From Anaerolineales bacterium (GTDB taxonomy: Bacteria; Chloroflexota; Anaerolineae; Anaerolineales; Villigracilaceae): a stretch of 64,000 bases of DNA. Each line of letters begins with the position of its first letter. The first letter of the stretch is position 1. The translations under genes and the position numbers were made by a program. Location of the stretch: assembly GCA_016789025.1 (NCBI GenBank), contig JAEURC010000022.1, forward strand, positions 30,303-94,302. Reading direction: 5' to 3'. This document shows, in pieces, positions 11,852 through 19,327 of this stretch. Under the pieces are notes generated by a model. The model was not told where the DNA came from and ran no database searches. It worked only from the letters and a program-made list of their open reading frames with translations.

Positions 11852-12706
11852 TCACTCATCAAACAAAAACGTCGCCTCGGCGTACAAACGCACGCCCTTC
11901 TTCATGACGCGCTCATCCACCCACTTCTTGAGATATTCGCGCTTGTATTCAATGGGCTTGCCGCTCGACAACTCGTGCAACGGATAATTCAAATGCAGCG
12001 TGCGCGGCGAAACGGTGAAGCGCGTGATGCCGGTGGGCAGGACGATCTTTCGCCCCGCAAGTTTAAGCAGGGTGCGAATCTTGAAACGTGGAAAGACGAT
12101 CAACGCGGTCAAGTCTTTGTGAACTTCGCGAAACGGCTCGATCAACGTTTGGCTGGTGCGGTCGAGCGATGCGGAGGTTTTGTACGCGTTCACAATCGCG
12201 TGCAGCGTGGCGATATGGTTCGCAAGATCGGTGGGCTCTTCCAGGAGTAAATACAATTTCCCGTCGGGCAGGCGCGCATTGACAGGCGCGTACTTGGGCG
12301 CGTCCACCGATTTATGCGTGTCGACTTTCACAACATCCACGCCTTTGAGTTTGCGAAGTTCGCTCATCAACGACTTCGCGCTCATTCCCCAGACAACATG
12401 ATTCCACGTTTGTAAATTTACGTTTTGATCGTCCGCTTCCACCACCTGCGCCACCAGGTGCGGAAAGTCCAACTCATGCAACGACGTGACTCGGTTCGCG
12501 CCATCCAGCACCATGTATCGTTCCGTGCCGTCCGTCAGCGGCATCACGATCGGAGGGTTTCGCAAAACGCCCGCGGCGCGCAATTTTTCGATCAGCGGGG
12601 CGCTCCTTTGCGCGTCGTGGTCTTCATGCAAGATCAAACTTTCGATGGGCAGAATATCGAGGCGGGGCAAACCTGTCCTAAGCGAAGTCGAAGGGTTTGG
12701 AATCAT
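11852..12706 (-). CDS. ParB-N/SerK-like domain protein
   Basis: 284 residues. The N-terminal half has ParB-like features: LPIESLILHEDHDAQRSAPL then YMVLDGANRVTSLHEL, where the D-G-x-x-R motif resembles ParB/sulfiredoxin folds and the free-serine kinases SerK/SbnI. The C-terminal half is unrecognised. It could be a small-molecule kinase rather than a DNA-binding partition protein, since no parA is nearby. The first residues (PSTSLRTG) are encoded by a dispersed repeat at 12669-12698. A TATCCT box ends 7 bases before this ATG, which supports this start and a leaderless message. Confidence 0.6.
   Translation of the reverse strand: MIPNPSTSLRTGLPRLDILPIESLILHEDHDAQRSAPLIEKLRAAGVLRNPPIVMPLTDGTERYMVLDGANRVTSLHELDFPHLVAQVVEADDQNVNLQTWNHVVWGMSAKSLMSELRKLKGVDVVKVDTHKSVDAPKYAPVNARLPDGKLYLLLEEPTDLANHIATLHAIVNAYKTSASLDRTSQTLIEPFREVHKDLTALIVFPRFKIRTLLKLAGRKIVLPTGITRFTVSPRTLHLNYPLHELSSGKPIEYKREYLKKWVDERVMKKGVRLYAEATFLFDE
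12669..12698. repeat. Dispersed CTTCGACTTCGCT-type repeat inside a reading frame
   Basis: AAACC...GGTTT flanks enclose a core containing GCGAAGTCGAAGG. The same core family occurs around 17080 and 17376. Here it encodes the PSTSLRTG peptide at the N-terminus of the ParB-like protein. Confidence 0.7.
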
Positions 12707-12719
12707 CGGGCGAAGGATA
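12707..12719 (-). promoter_or_regulatory. Leaderless-type -10 box of ParB-like gene
   Basis: On the minus strand TATCCT (12719-12714) is followed by 7 bases and then the ATG at 12706. No Shine-Dalgarno is present. The spacing predicts transcription starting at or next to the start codon. Confidence 0.45.
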
Positions 12720-12744
12720 CCACAGGAAGCGTAGCGCGTTCAAC

Positions 12745-13386
12745 TTACAAAAGTTTCAACGCGGTGGCAAAATCTTGCGGATACTCCGCTGTGAACGTGA
12801 GTCTTTCGTGAGTGTTTGGATGCGTGAATGTCAACGACAACGCATGCAACGCGGGACGCGCAATAATTTTCGATTCCGCCGCGCCATACAGGACATCCCC
12901 CACAAGCGGATATCCCAACGCCTTCGCATGGACTCGCACCTGATGCGTTCGTCCCGTCTTCGGCATCGCTTCGATCAACGCCGCGGCTTGATACAGTTCC
13001 CTCAGCCTGAATCGCGTCTCCGACGGCTTCCCGTTCCTGTCGTCCACGGCTGTTCGATGTTTATGCCCCACATTGACTCGCAACGGATGCCTCGCAACCT
13101 TCTCCTCCCACTTCGGATTCCCCTCCACGATGGCGTGATAGATCTTCTCCACCTCGTGATTCTCGAACTGCATATTCAACGCGCGGTGACTCTCCGCATC
13201 CCGCGCGAAGACCATCACGCCGCTGGTGATCTTGTCCAGCCGATGAACGACAAATATTTTTCCGTATTCATCCTCTAACAACTTCACCAAATACGGCGAA
13301 TCCTTCTCCCACCCGTCAGGCAGGACGGGAATCCCTGCGGGTTTGTTGAGGACGAGGATGTGTTCATCCACATGTATAATCTGCAT
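12745..13386 (-). CDS. RluA-family 23S/tRNA pseudouridine synthase
   Basis: 213 residues, a compact RluA-type synthase without an N-terminal S4 domain. The catalytic motif HRLDKITSGVMVFA carries the active-site Asp; KTGRTHQVRVHAKALGYP and GDVLYG follow as expected. It isomerises uridine in rRNA or tRNA; which position cannot be told from sequence. A TAAAAT box ends 6 bases before the ATG with no Shine-Dalgarno, so it is another candidate leaderless gene. Confidence 0.9.
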   Translation of the reverse strand: MQIIHVDEHILVLNKPAGIPVLPDGWEKDSPYLVKLLEDEYGKIFVVHRLDKITSGVMVFARDAESHRALNMQFENHEVEKIYHAIVEGNPKWEEKVARHPLRVNVGHKHRTAVDDRNGKPSETRFRLRELYQAAALIEAMPKTGRTHQVRVHAKALGYPLVGDVLYGAAESKIIARPALHALSLTFTHPNTHERLTFTAEYPQDFATALKLL

Positions 13387-13398
13387 AGGCGTATTTTA
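13387..13398 (-). promoter_or_regulatory. Leaderless-type -10 box of rluA-like gene
   Basis: Minus strand TAAAAT (13398-13393), 6 bases, then ATG at 13386. No ribosome binding site is present; the -35 is weak. Confidence 0.4.
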
Positions 13399-13487
13399 CT
13401 TTGGCGTAACCGAGTTTGCGCTGAGTATTTTTCTCGGTTTCATCCGTGCTAAAATCAGTGATGTCGCCCTCACAAAAGGAGTGAACT

Positions 13488-13727
13488 ATGGACTGGAAAC
13501 AAAAAATCATCGTTGACCCAAAAATCCTGGTTGGCAAGCCTGTCATCAAAGGAACCAGACTCGCAGTCGAATTTATCGTCGAACTGCTCGGGCAGGGCTG
13601 GGATGAAAGCGAAATCATACGCAATTACCCAGGTATCACGCATGAGGATATTGCCGCTTGCTTGATGTATGCATCCAATATTCTCAAAGCCGAGAAGGTC
13701 TATCCGCTCGAACTATCACAGGCTTGA
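13488..13727 (+). CDS. DUF433 family protein (probable antitoxin)
   Basis: 79 residues with the DUF433 signature: an initial strand IIVDPKILVGKPVIKGTRLAVEF in two parts, then a helix-turn-helix-like GWDESEIIRNYPGITHEDI. DUF433 proteins pair with PIN-like DUF5615 proteins and are thought to be antitoxins. Its stop is 2 bases before the PIN-like gene. A ribosome binding site AAAGGAG precedes the ATG. Confidence 0.85.
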   Translation: MDWKQKIIVDPKILVGKPVIKGTRLAVEFIVELLGQGWDESEIIRNYPGITHEDIAACLMYASNILKAEKVYPLELSQA

Positions 13728-13729
13728 CC

Positions 13730-14080
13730 ATGCGCCTGTTGGCAAACGAAAACTTCCCCTTGGAAGCCGTCGAAGCCTTGCGCGAAGCAGGGCACGATGT
13801 TTCGTGGATTCGGGAAGACTCACGCGGAATGGCAGACGATAGAATACTCCTCCGCGCGCAAGAGGAAAATCGCATTGTTGTGACGTTTGATAAGGATTTC
13901 GGTGAACTGGCCTTTCGCGCAAAACTTCCATCACAAAGCGGAGTAATCTTATTCCGAATCACTCCAAAATCTCCGCAATATGTTGCTCAAGTTGCTGTGC
14001 AAGCGCTCGCTAGCCGCGATAATTGGGCGGGACATTTCTCTGTTATCGAGGATAACCGAATTCGGATGACATCCTTGTAG
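13730..14080 (+). CDS. DUF5615 PIN-like protein (probable toxin)
   Basis: 116 residues. The N-terminal MRLLANENFPLEAVEALRE and the later FDKDFGELAFR carry the conserved acidic residues of the PIN-like DUF5615 fold (probable RNase). Start chosen at 13730 because the homology begins at MRLLANE and the upstream extension overlaps the antitoxin frame. Together with the preceding DUF433 gene it forms a type II toxin-antitoxin-like pair. Confidence 0.82.
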   Translation: MRLLANENFPLEAVEALREAGHDVSWIREDSRGMADDRILLRAQEENRIVVTFDKDFGELAFRAKLPSQSGVILFRITPKSPQYVAQVAVQALASRDNWAGHFSVIEDNRIRMTSL

Positions 14081-14093
14081 ATGTAAATCAAGC

Positions 14094-14915
14094 ATGAACG
14101 AACCCTCCGCCAACAACCCCTTCCTCGTTGATTCCCTGAACCATCCCCTTGCAGGACCTATTCGCAAACTACTCACGCGCGAGGGACGCCGCGAACTCAA
14201 CCAGATCATTATTGACGATGAGGAAAATATCCTGCAAGCCCTCGAAGCGGGGATCGAGATTGAATCCGTATATTTCTCAGGCGACGACAAAGTTTCCGAT
14301 TTGTTGAGAGAAAAACTTACCGCGGGCGCGACCATCCATGAAGTGGCGAAACGAACGACGAAAAAGTTGTTCGAGAACGATAAACTCTCGCGCATCTTTG
14401 CGATTGCGGAAACGCCGAAGCCAATCGGGTTGGAGAAATTAAATTCCATCACAAAAGACGTGGTTGTGTTGGAAGATGTGAGCATTTCAGGGAACATCGG
14501 CAACATCATCCGCACATCGCTGGCGCTGGGGGTGGGAGGGATGATCCTGCTGAACATGGACCCGCTCGACATTTATGATCGCAGGTTGATCCGCGCGAGC
14601 AGGGGCTATCTGTTCTCATTACCAGTGATGACCGCGACCACGAGTCAATTGATCGAGTATTGCAAGCAAAACAACCAATCGTTGCTGGTCACGTCTGCGG
14701 ATGCGGAAAAAACTGTGGATGAAATTGCATCCATCAATGAACGTCTGTTGATCGTCTTTGGCAGTGAAAAAGAGGGATGCTCGCCTGAGATCGAGAATGC
14801 CGCGAGTTTGAAGGCGCGGATTCCCATCAACGAAAAAGTGGAGTCGTTGAACGTCTCTGCCGCGGCGGGGATCACGCTGTTTGCGCGGAAGAATTTCAAT
14901 CAATTGGTCGTATGA
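14094..14915 (+). CDS. Tsr-like 23S rRNA (adenosine 2'-O) methyltransferase, SpoU family
   Basis: 273-residue SPOUT methyltransferase. The catalytic half contains GNIGNIIRTSLALGVGGMIL (motif 1), RLIRASRGYLFSLPV, FGSEKEGCS (motif 2) and ESLNVSAAAGITLF (motif 3). From memory it aligns over its length with thiostrepton-resistance methyltransferase Tsr of Streptomyces (GNIGAIVRTSLALGASGIIL, RRLQRASRGYVFSLPV), including the N-terminal substrate-binding part. That enzyme methylates A1067 of 23S rRNA. Whether this one has the same target is inference; a generic housekeeping TrmH/RlmB paralogue is the alternative. Its stop overlaps nothing of the next lipoprotein. Confidence 0.85.
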   Translation: MNEPSANNPFLVDSLNHPLAGPIRKLLTREGRRELNQIIIDDEENILQALEAGIEIESVYFSGDDKVSDLLREKLTAGATIHEVAKRTTKKLFENDKLSRIFAIAETPKPIGLEKLNSITKDVVVLEDVSISGNIGNIIRTSLALGVGGMILLNMDPLDIYDRRLIRASRGYLFSLPVMTATTSQLIEYCKQNNQSLLVTSADAEKTVDEIASINERLLIVFGSEKEGCSPEIENAASLKARIPINEKVESLNVSAAAGITLFARKNFNQLVV

Positions 14916-14977
14916 AACAACGGGAACTTATTGAATGGAGATTCGTCTATTCAGTAACAATACTTTTGGAGATGATA

Positions 14978-15388
14978 ATGAAAAAGATTTTTGTGTTACT
15001 TTCTGTGATGGCAATCGCTCTTGCCGCATGTTCCCCCGCGAAACCCGCTTCGATCGCTGGCGAGTGGACTCTCGAATCCTACGGCGACCCAGCCAACCCA
15101 ACACCCTCCGCGCCCGATGTGGAAACATCCATTATTTTTGGAGACGACGGTCAAGTCAATGGGACGGTGGGATGCAACGGCTTCGGCGGCGATTACAAAG
15201 TAGGCGATGGCACGATCACATTCGGCGCCCTGTTTTCAACGTTGATGTTCTGCGAAGGCGCGGCAGGCGAGCAAGAGCAAATTGTCCTCGGGACGTTTGT
15301 TGAAACCACATCCTATACCTTGAACGGCAACACATTGACTGTTACTTCGGCGGATGGAAGTTCGGTGGTTGTGCTTGTGAAGAAATAG
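14978..15388 (+). CDS. META-domain lipoprotein (HslJ-like)
   Basis: 136 residues. Signal peptide with lipobox LAAC, then a META/HslJ-type domain: GEWTLESYGDP, GTVGCNGFGGDYKVGDGTITFG, LMFCEG and a C-terminal strand pair TYTLNGNTLTVTSADG. The two Cys after the lipid Cys could form a disulfide. Start at 14978 because GGAG lies 6 bases upstream. Function unknown; the family is linked to envelope stress and antibiotic tolerance in some bacteria. Confidence 0.83.
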   Translation: MKKIFVLLSVMAIALAACSPAKPASIAGEWTLESYGDPANPTPSAPDVETSIIFGDDGQVNGTVGCNGFGGDYKVGDGTITFGALFSTLMFCEGAAGEQEQIVLGTFVETTSYTLNGNTLTVTSADGSSVVVLVKK

Positions 15389-15402
15389 AACCATTTATAT
15401 AT

Positions 15403-15420
15403 GCGCGCTAGAGAGCGCGC
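15403..15420 (+). repeat. Short GCGCGCT-agag-AGCGCGC hairpin
   Basis: Perfect 7-bp stem, 4-base loop. It shares the word GCTAGAGAGCGC with the larger element at 44330-44404, so it looks like a fragment of the same repeat family. Confidence 0.6.
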
Positions 15421-15444
15421 TCTACACAAACATCGATTGCAGAA

Positions 15445-15476
15445 GTAAGGCGAGACTAATCTCGCCTTACGTTTTT
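15445..15476 (+). terminator. Terminator after META lipoprotein
   Basis: 11-bp perfect stem GTAAGGCGAGA / TCTCGCCTTAC with a 4-base loop and a TTTTT run. The T-run overlaps the stop codon of the convergent ABC permease gene. Confidence 0.88.
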
Positions 15477-16260
15477 AACTGCTTGCGCCGCTGTACTGCT
15501 TCAATCCCCTCTTCCAAACCTGTGACGCGACGATGAAACTGGCGATCCCGATCGCAAAGAACATGATGATCCGCCATCCCTCCAGATCGCCGCGCAGGGC
15601 TTGGAGGGGAACTGTCGTTGCAACCGCGATGGGGATCAGGAACGTGACGATGATCTGCAACCAAATGGGATATACGGTTGAGGGGTAGCGTCCCGCGTCG
15701 ATCAGCGCGTGGAGGATGGTCACGTTGTTGTCGAATTTAGTGAACCAAAACGTGAGGGCGATGAGGACGATCCACAAACTGTAGATGATGACCACGCCTG
15801 AGAAGGCGAGTAAGATGAAGTGTGCGATGCTGAGTGGGGTGACCAGATCTCCTGAAATGTTGATGCCAACGGTGATCAACACGATGGCAAGGATCAGATC
15901 CCAGATGCGCCAGATGGTGATGCGTGAAAATGTGACGAGGAACATGCTGTTGACGGGTTGCAGGATGGTGTAGTCCATCGAGCCGTCGCGGATGGATTGG
16001 TTGAATTTTTCGGTGTTGGGCCAGATCAGCGCGACCATCATCGTGTTGATGAGACGGAACACACCGAGCAGGGCGATCAATTCGCCGAAGCCCCATCCGC
16101 TGATGGTTTGGGTGTTGCTGAAAATGATGCTGAGCGTGAGCAGTTCCCAGCCGAGCCACATCAAGTTGAGGAGGATGTTGACAACGGTGTCGGCGCGATA
16201 CGCGACTGCCATTTGGATGTTTATCTTGATAAAGGTGGAGATTAGTTTGAATGAGTGCAT
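15475..16260 (-). CDS. ABC-2 type exporter permease (second)
   Basis: 261 residues, six hydrophobic segments, ABC-2 family of the DUF990 type. It starts 1 base after the stop of the other permease, so both are co-translated with the ATPase upstream. The paired permeases would form a heterodimer exporting an unknown substrate. Typical segments: SMDYTILQPVNSMFLVTF, and a C-terminal basic GLKQYSGASS tail that resembles the partner's GVKQYSAVGA, showing common descent. Confidence 0.87.
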   Translation of the reverse strand: MHSFKLISTFIKINIQMAVAYRADTVVNILLNLMWLGWELLTLSIIFSNTQTISGWGFGELIALLGVFRLINTMMVALIWPNTEKFNQSIRDGSMDYTILQPVNSMFLVTFSRITIWRIWDLILAIVLITVGINISGDLVTPLSIAHFILLAFSGVVIIYSLWIVLIALTFWFTKFDNNVTILHALIDAGRYPSTVYPIWLQIIVTFLIPIAVATTVPLQALRGDLEGWRIIMFFAIGIASFIVASQVWKRGLKQYSGASS

Positions 16261-16261
16261 G

Positions 16262-17059
16262 TTACGCTCCCACCGCGGAGTATTGTTTGACTCCCCTGCG
16301 CCAGACGATTCGGAATCCGATCAGCGCGGCGATGAACCAGAGGATGCCTGTCACATATCCTTGCGTGATCTCCTGCGCCGAAAGATTCCCTTGGATGATT
16401 TGAATCGGCAGATACATGAACAATTGAAACGGCAGAACGCGGGCGATGTTTTGAATTACAGCGGGCATTAATTGCAACGGCACGAACTGTCCCGCAAACA
16501 ACATGATCAGCGCGTAATAAAACTCATGGATGGAATACACGCGCGTCGTCCAGAAGGCGAGGGAGGTGATGATGCCCGAGAGTAAAAAGTTGATGGCGTA
16601 TCCCAACGCGATGGCGGGAATCGCAAGGGCGATTCCGCCCAAAGAAACTGAATCAAATTGAGGCTTGAAGAGAAGCGTTAGTCCGATCCAGATCGGAATC
16701 AACAGCATCATGTTCAGCGTCTTGAAAGCGATGTCGTTCACGAGCGTGTTCGTCAGCATCGGATGGATCGGTTTGATAAGTTCGCCCGAGAGCGAGCCGT
16801 CTTGCACTTTGTATCCGAAGATGTGGATGATGATGTTGCTGGTGAGTTGATCCACGATCAGCAGGATCATGTAATAGGTGATGAAGTCGTTGGCGGTCAG
16901 CCCGTTCACGTCGCCGTTGGCGGTGGCGATGCTCGTCCACACCGAGAGATAAATGATCGGCGAAACGAGCCAGTATAAAATATACATGGCGAGGTTGGCG
17001 CGGTATTGCCATTGCTCCGCCCAGTTCACTTGCCAGAGTCGTTTGAAGATGTTGAACAT
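16262..17059 (-). CDS. ABC-2 type exporter permease (first)
   Basis: 265 residues, six hydrophobic segments, DUF990-type ABC-2 permease. Signature-like DGSLSGELIKPIHPML corresponds to the coupling region also seen in its paralogue downstream. It lies ~115 bases after the ATPase gene; that gap contains a dispersed repeat (GAGCGGAGCGTAGCGAAG at 17080-17097). Confidence 0.87.
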   Translation of the reverse strand: MFNIFKRLWQVNWAEQWQYRANLAMYILYWLVSPIIYLSVWTSIATANGDVNGLTANDFITYYMILLIVDQLTSNIIIHIFGYKVQDGSLSGELIKPIHPMLTNTLVNDIAFKTLNMMLLIPIWIGLTLLFKPQFDSVSLGGIALAIPAIALGYAINFLLSGIITSLAFWTTRVYSIHEFYYALIMLFAGQFVPLQLMPAVIQNIARVLPFQLFMYLPIQIIQGNLSAQEITQGYVTGILWFIAALIGFRIVWRRGVKQYSAVGA

Positions 17060-17173
17060 GATTTACCTTTTTCGTGCTGAGCGGAGCGTAGCGAAGTCGA
17101 AGCGCATATTGGCATGATACCTGCCCTTCGTCTGCGTTCCTCGCTCCGCTCGTCACTCCGCTCAGGGCGGAAG

Positions 17174-18178
17174 CTATTCGTTAAACGCCCTCTCGATCAC
17201 ATCCTCAATTGGCGGATCGGCAATCGTGATGTCGTGGATGGGAAGTTCGGACAACATGCGCGATGTGACTTTGGTGACATCCTCCGCTTTCACGCGCACG
17301 TAGACTTTCTCCGCGTCTTCCTCATTTTGAACTGGGTCACCATACTTCGACAGGTCGCGCCCGTTTGAATCTCCAAGCCCTTCGTCTTCGCTCAGGGCAA
17401 GTCGCACGCCGATCAACTTGAACGGCGCGATGCGGCGTGAGAGGTTGGCGATGCCGCCGTCATATTTGAGTTGACCGTGATGGATGATGATGATCCGCTC
17501 GCACAACGCGGTCACGTCTGCCATGTAATGACTCGTGAGCAGGATCGTCGCGCCCGTGCGTTTGTTGTACTCGCGCAAAAATTCGCGGATCTTTACCTGC
17601 CCTGAGATGTCGAGCCCGATGGTTGGCTCGTCGAGGAACAACACTTTGGGACGATGCAGCAATCCCGCCGCGATCTCCACTTTCATCCGTTCGCCCAGCG
17701 AAAGATTGCGGACGGGTTTCTTCATCAACGGTTCGAGTTCGAGCAGTTCGTCGAGTTCTTTGTATGTTTTCTTGTAATCATCGTCCGAGAGGCGATAGAT
17801 GGCTTGCGCGAGCAAATACGAATCCGCCGCGGGGATGTCCCATGCGAGGCGGTTGCGTTGTCCCATCACGAGGGTCATCGAGCGCAGGTAATCGGGTTTG
17901 AGTTCCCAGGGTGTGAAGCCCAAAACGTTGGCTGTCCCGCCAGTGGGGTGGAGCAAGCCAGAGAGCATTTTGAGCGTGGTCGTCTTGCCCGCGCCGTTCG
18001 GTCCGAGAAAGCCGACGATCTCTCCCTGCTCGATCTTGAAGTTGACTTCCTGCACGGCTTTCACGTCTTTGTATTTGCGTTTGAAAAAGCCGCGCACCGC
18101 CGCGCCGAACCCACCTTCGCGCTCGGGCACTTGATAGGTTTTGCTGAGTTGTTCAACGATAATGGATTCTGAAGACAC
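17174..18178 (-). CDS. ABC exporter ATP-binding protein
   Basis: 334 residues. Walker A GPNGAGKTTT (~59-68), signature LSLGERMKVE, Walker B VLFLDEPTIGLD, switch His in LTSHYM. The C-terminal extension after ~240 is typical of DUF990-linked exporters (IADPPIEDVIERAF). GTG start. A short segment near residues 260-285 (LALSEDEGLG, DLSKYGD) is encoded by repeat-like DNA at 17376-17399 and looks like an in-frame insertion. Head of the three-gene exporter operon. Confidence 0.9.
   Translation of the reverse strand: MSSESIIVEQLSKTYQVPEREGGFGAAVRGFFKRKYKDVKAVQEVNFKIEQGEIVGFLGPNGAGKTTTLKMLSGLLHPTGGTANVLGFTPWELKPDYLRSMTLVMGQRNRLAWDIPAADSYLLAQAIYRLSDDDYKKTYKELDELLELEPLMKKPVRNLSLGERMKVEIAAGLLHRPKVLFLDEPTIGLDISGQVKIREFLREYNKRTGATILLTSHYMADVTALCERIIIIHHGQLKYDGGIANLSRRIAPFKLIGVRLALSEDEGLGDSNGRDLSKYGDPVQNEEDAEKVYVRVKAEDVTKVTSRMLSELPIHDITIADPPIEDVIERAFNE
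17376..17399. repeat. In-frame dispersed repeat core in ABC ATPase gene
   Basis: AGCCCTTCGTCTTCGCTCAG and following GGCA match the CTTCGACTTCGCTCAGG dispersed repeat family with small changes. On the coding strand it reads LALSEDEGLG, the same peptide type as the widespread ALSEVEG repeat translation. Confidence 0.55.
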
Positions 18179-18203
18179 CTAAATTGCTACCTTCCTCTTG
18201 GCA

Positions 18204-18289
18204 TGTCATGCTGAGCCGCTTTTGGCGAAGCATCTCTGACACCGCATGAAGAGACCCTTCGGTCGCTATCGCTCCCTCAGGGCGACATG
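18204..18289. repeat. GTCATGCTGAG...CTCAGGGCGACAT inverted repeat element
   Basis: Terminal words GTCATGCTGAG and CTCAGGGCGACAT are imperfect inverted repeats, with AGAGACCCTTCGGTCGC inside. The same family recurs at 39071-39153 and 42222-42290. It lies in the 310-base gap between the exporter and SIMPL genes. Confidence 0.65.
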
Positions 18290-18340
18290 AATGAAGGGCG
18301 ATTTTATCATTGCTAGAACAAAAGTGCTAGTCGTAAATTT

Positions 18341-18486
18341 CGTCATTGCGAGCGAAGAGAAGCAATCTCCTCGGCGTGCAGGGGATTGTGTCGCCACGGC
18401 GCCACGCGTCGCTTCGTCGGGCTACGCTTCGTCTTCGTTCGCCTATCGGCTCACTCCGCTCAGCGCGAACCATCCTCGCAATGACG
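18341..18486. repeat. 146-bp element with perfect 12-bp terminal inverted repeats
   Basis: Ends are CGTCATTGCGAG and CTCGCAATGACG, exact inverted repeats. The interior has no reading frame of its own. A shorter relative with the same left end lies at 47998-48085. The right end abuts the 3' end of the SIMPL gene. It looks like a non-autonomous (MITE-like) element. Confidence 0.75.
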
Positions 18487-18488
18487 AA

Positions 18489-19136
18489 TCAGAGCGCGGA
18501 CACGCGATACCAAATCTCCACGTTGACGTTGACAGTTTTGCTGTGCTGAATGTCCATGCCGAGGCTGGGTTCGGGGGTGATGCCCACAGAGCGTTTCATT
18601 GGCGCCGCTTGCATCGCCGCGAATTGCGGATACGGCATCTCTTCATCGAAATTATTTTCGATCAGATCGTACACCCCCAAAATTTTCACACCCATTGTCT
18701 TCGCAACTTTGTCCGCTTTGCTTTTCGCTTTTTCGAGCGCGGCGAGCAGACCGCGTTCGCGCGCCTCGTCTTCATTGTATTTCCACGCGATTCGCTCCAG
18801 CGTCGCGTTCTTTTGTTCCGAGATGATATCGAGTAGTTCGGCGAGTGAATCCAATTTTTCGCATTGGATCTTCAGACGATACGTCGCGCTGGATGACTTG
18901 AGCAACGCTCCGCTCGACGTTTTGATGTGGACTCCCTGCAAGTGGATCGCTTCGGACTCCACCCCGAGGCTGGTCACTGCTTCGACGAGTTGATTCACCT
19001 CTTTGGCTTTTTTCATCGCCGCGTCCCCGCTGACCAGCGACGAGCCTTTGACGGTCACGTACAAATCCGCGCGGTTGGCGGAAATCTCTTCTTTGTGCGT
19101 GGCAGATACTTTGATCGTGTCGGGTTTGGATTCCAT
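18489..19136 (-). CDS. SIMPL (DUF541) domain protein
   Basis: 215 residues. Begins with the SIMPL pattern TIKVSATHKEEISANRADLY and has KAKSKADKVAKTMGVKILGV and a terminal VNVNVEIWYRVSAL. No signal peptide is visible, unlike most secreted family members, so it may be cytoplasmic. Ribosome binding site AAAGGAG at good spacing. Role unknown; family members act in oxidative-stress or envelope contexts. Confidence 0.85.
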   Translation of the reverse strand: MESKPDTIKVSATHKEEISANRADLYVTVKGSSLVSGDAAMKKAKEVNQLVEAVTSLGVESEAIHLQGVHIKTSSGALLKSSSATYRLKIQCEKLDSLAELLDIISEQKNATLERIAWKYNEDEARERGLLAALEKAKSKADKVAKTMGVKILGVYDLIENNFDEEMPYPQFAAMQAAPMKRSVGITPEPSLGMDIQHSKTVNVNVEIWYRVSAL

Positions 19137-19156
19137 GTAAACACTCCTTTGTAAAT

Positions 19157-19297
19157 AATCCCGAAGGGATGTAAAGATTCTAGCACGGGGATAGATAATT
19201 CTAAATCCCGAAGGGATGGCATATTTTATGTCACCCCTTCGGGGTTCGGGAACATTGTTGATTCAAGTCTATAAAAATTACACCCCTTCGGGGTTTT
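19157..19297. repeat. Four ATCCCGAAGGGATG-type palindromes
   Basis: Two copies of AATCCCGAAGGGATG (from 19157 and 19204) and two of CACCCCTTCGGGGTT (from 19232 and 19281). Each is a small perfect or near-perfect palindrome. They fill the gap between the SIMPL gene and the phosphatase-like gene; the last one may terminate transcription. Confidence 0.7.
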
Positions 19298-19327
19298 GTA
19301 AGCAGTAAATTTTGTTTCGAATATTTC

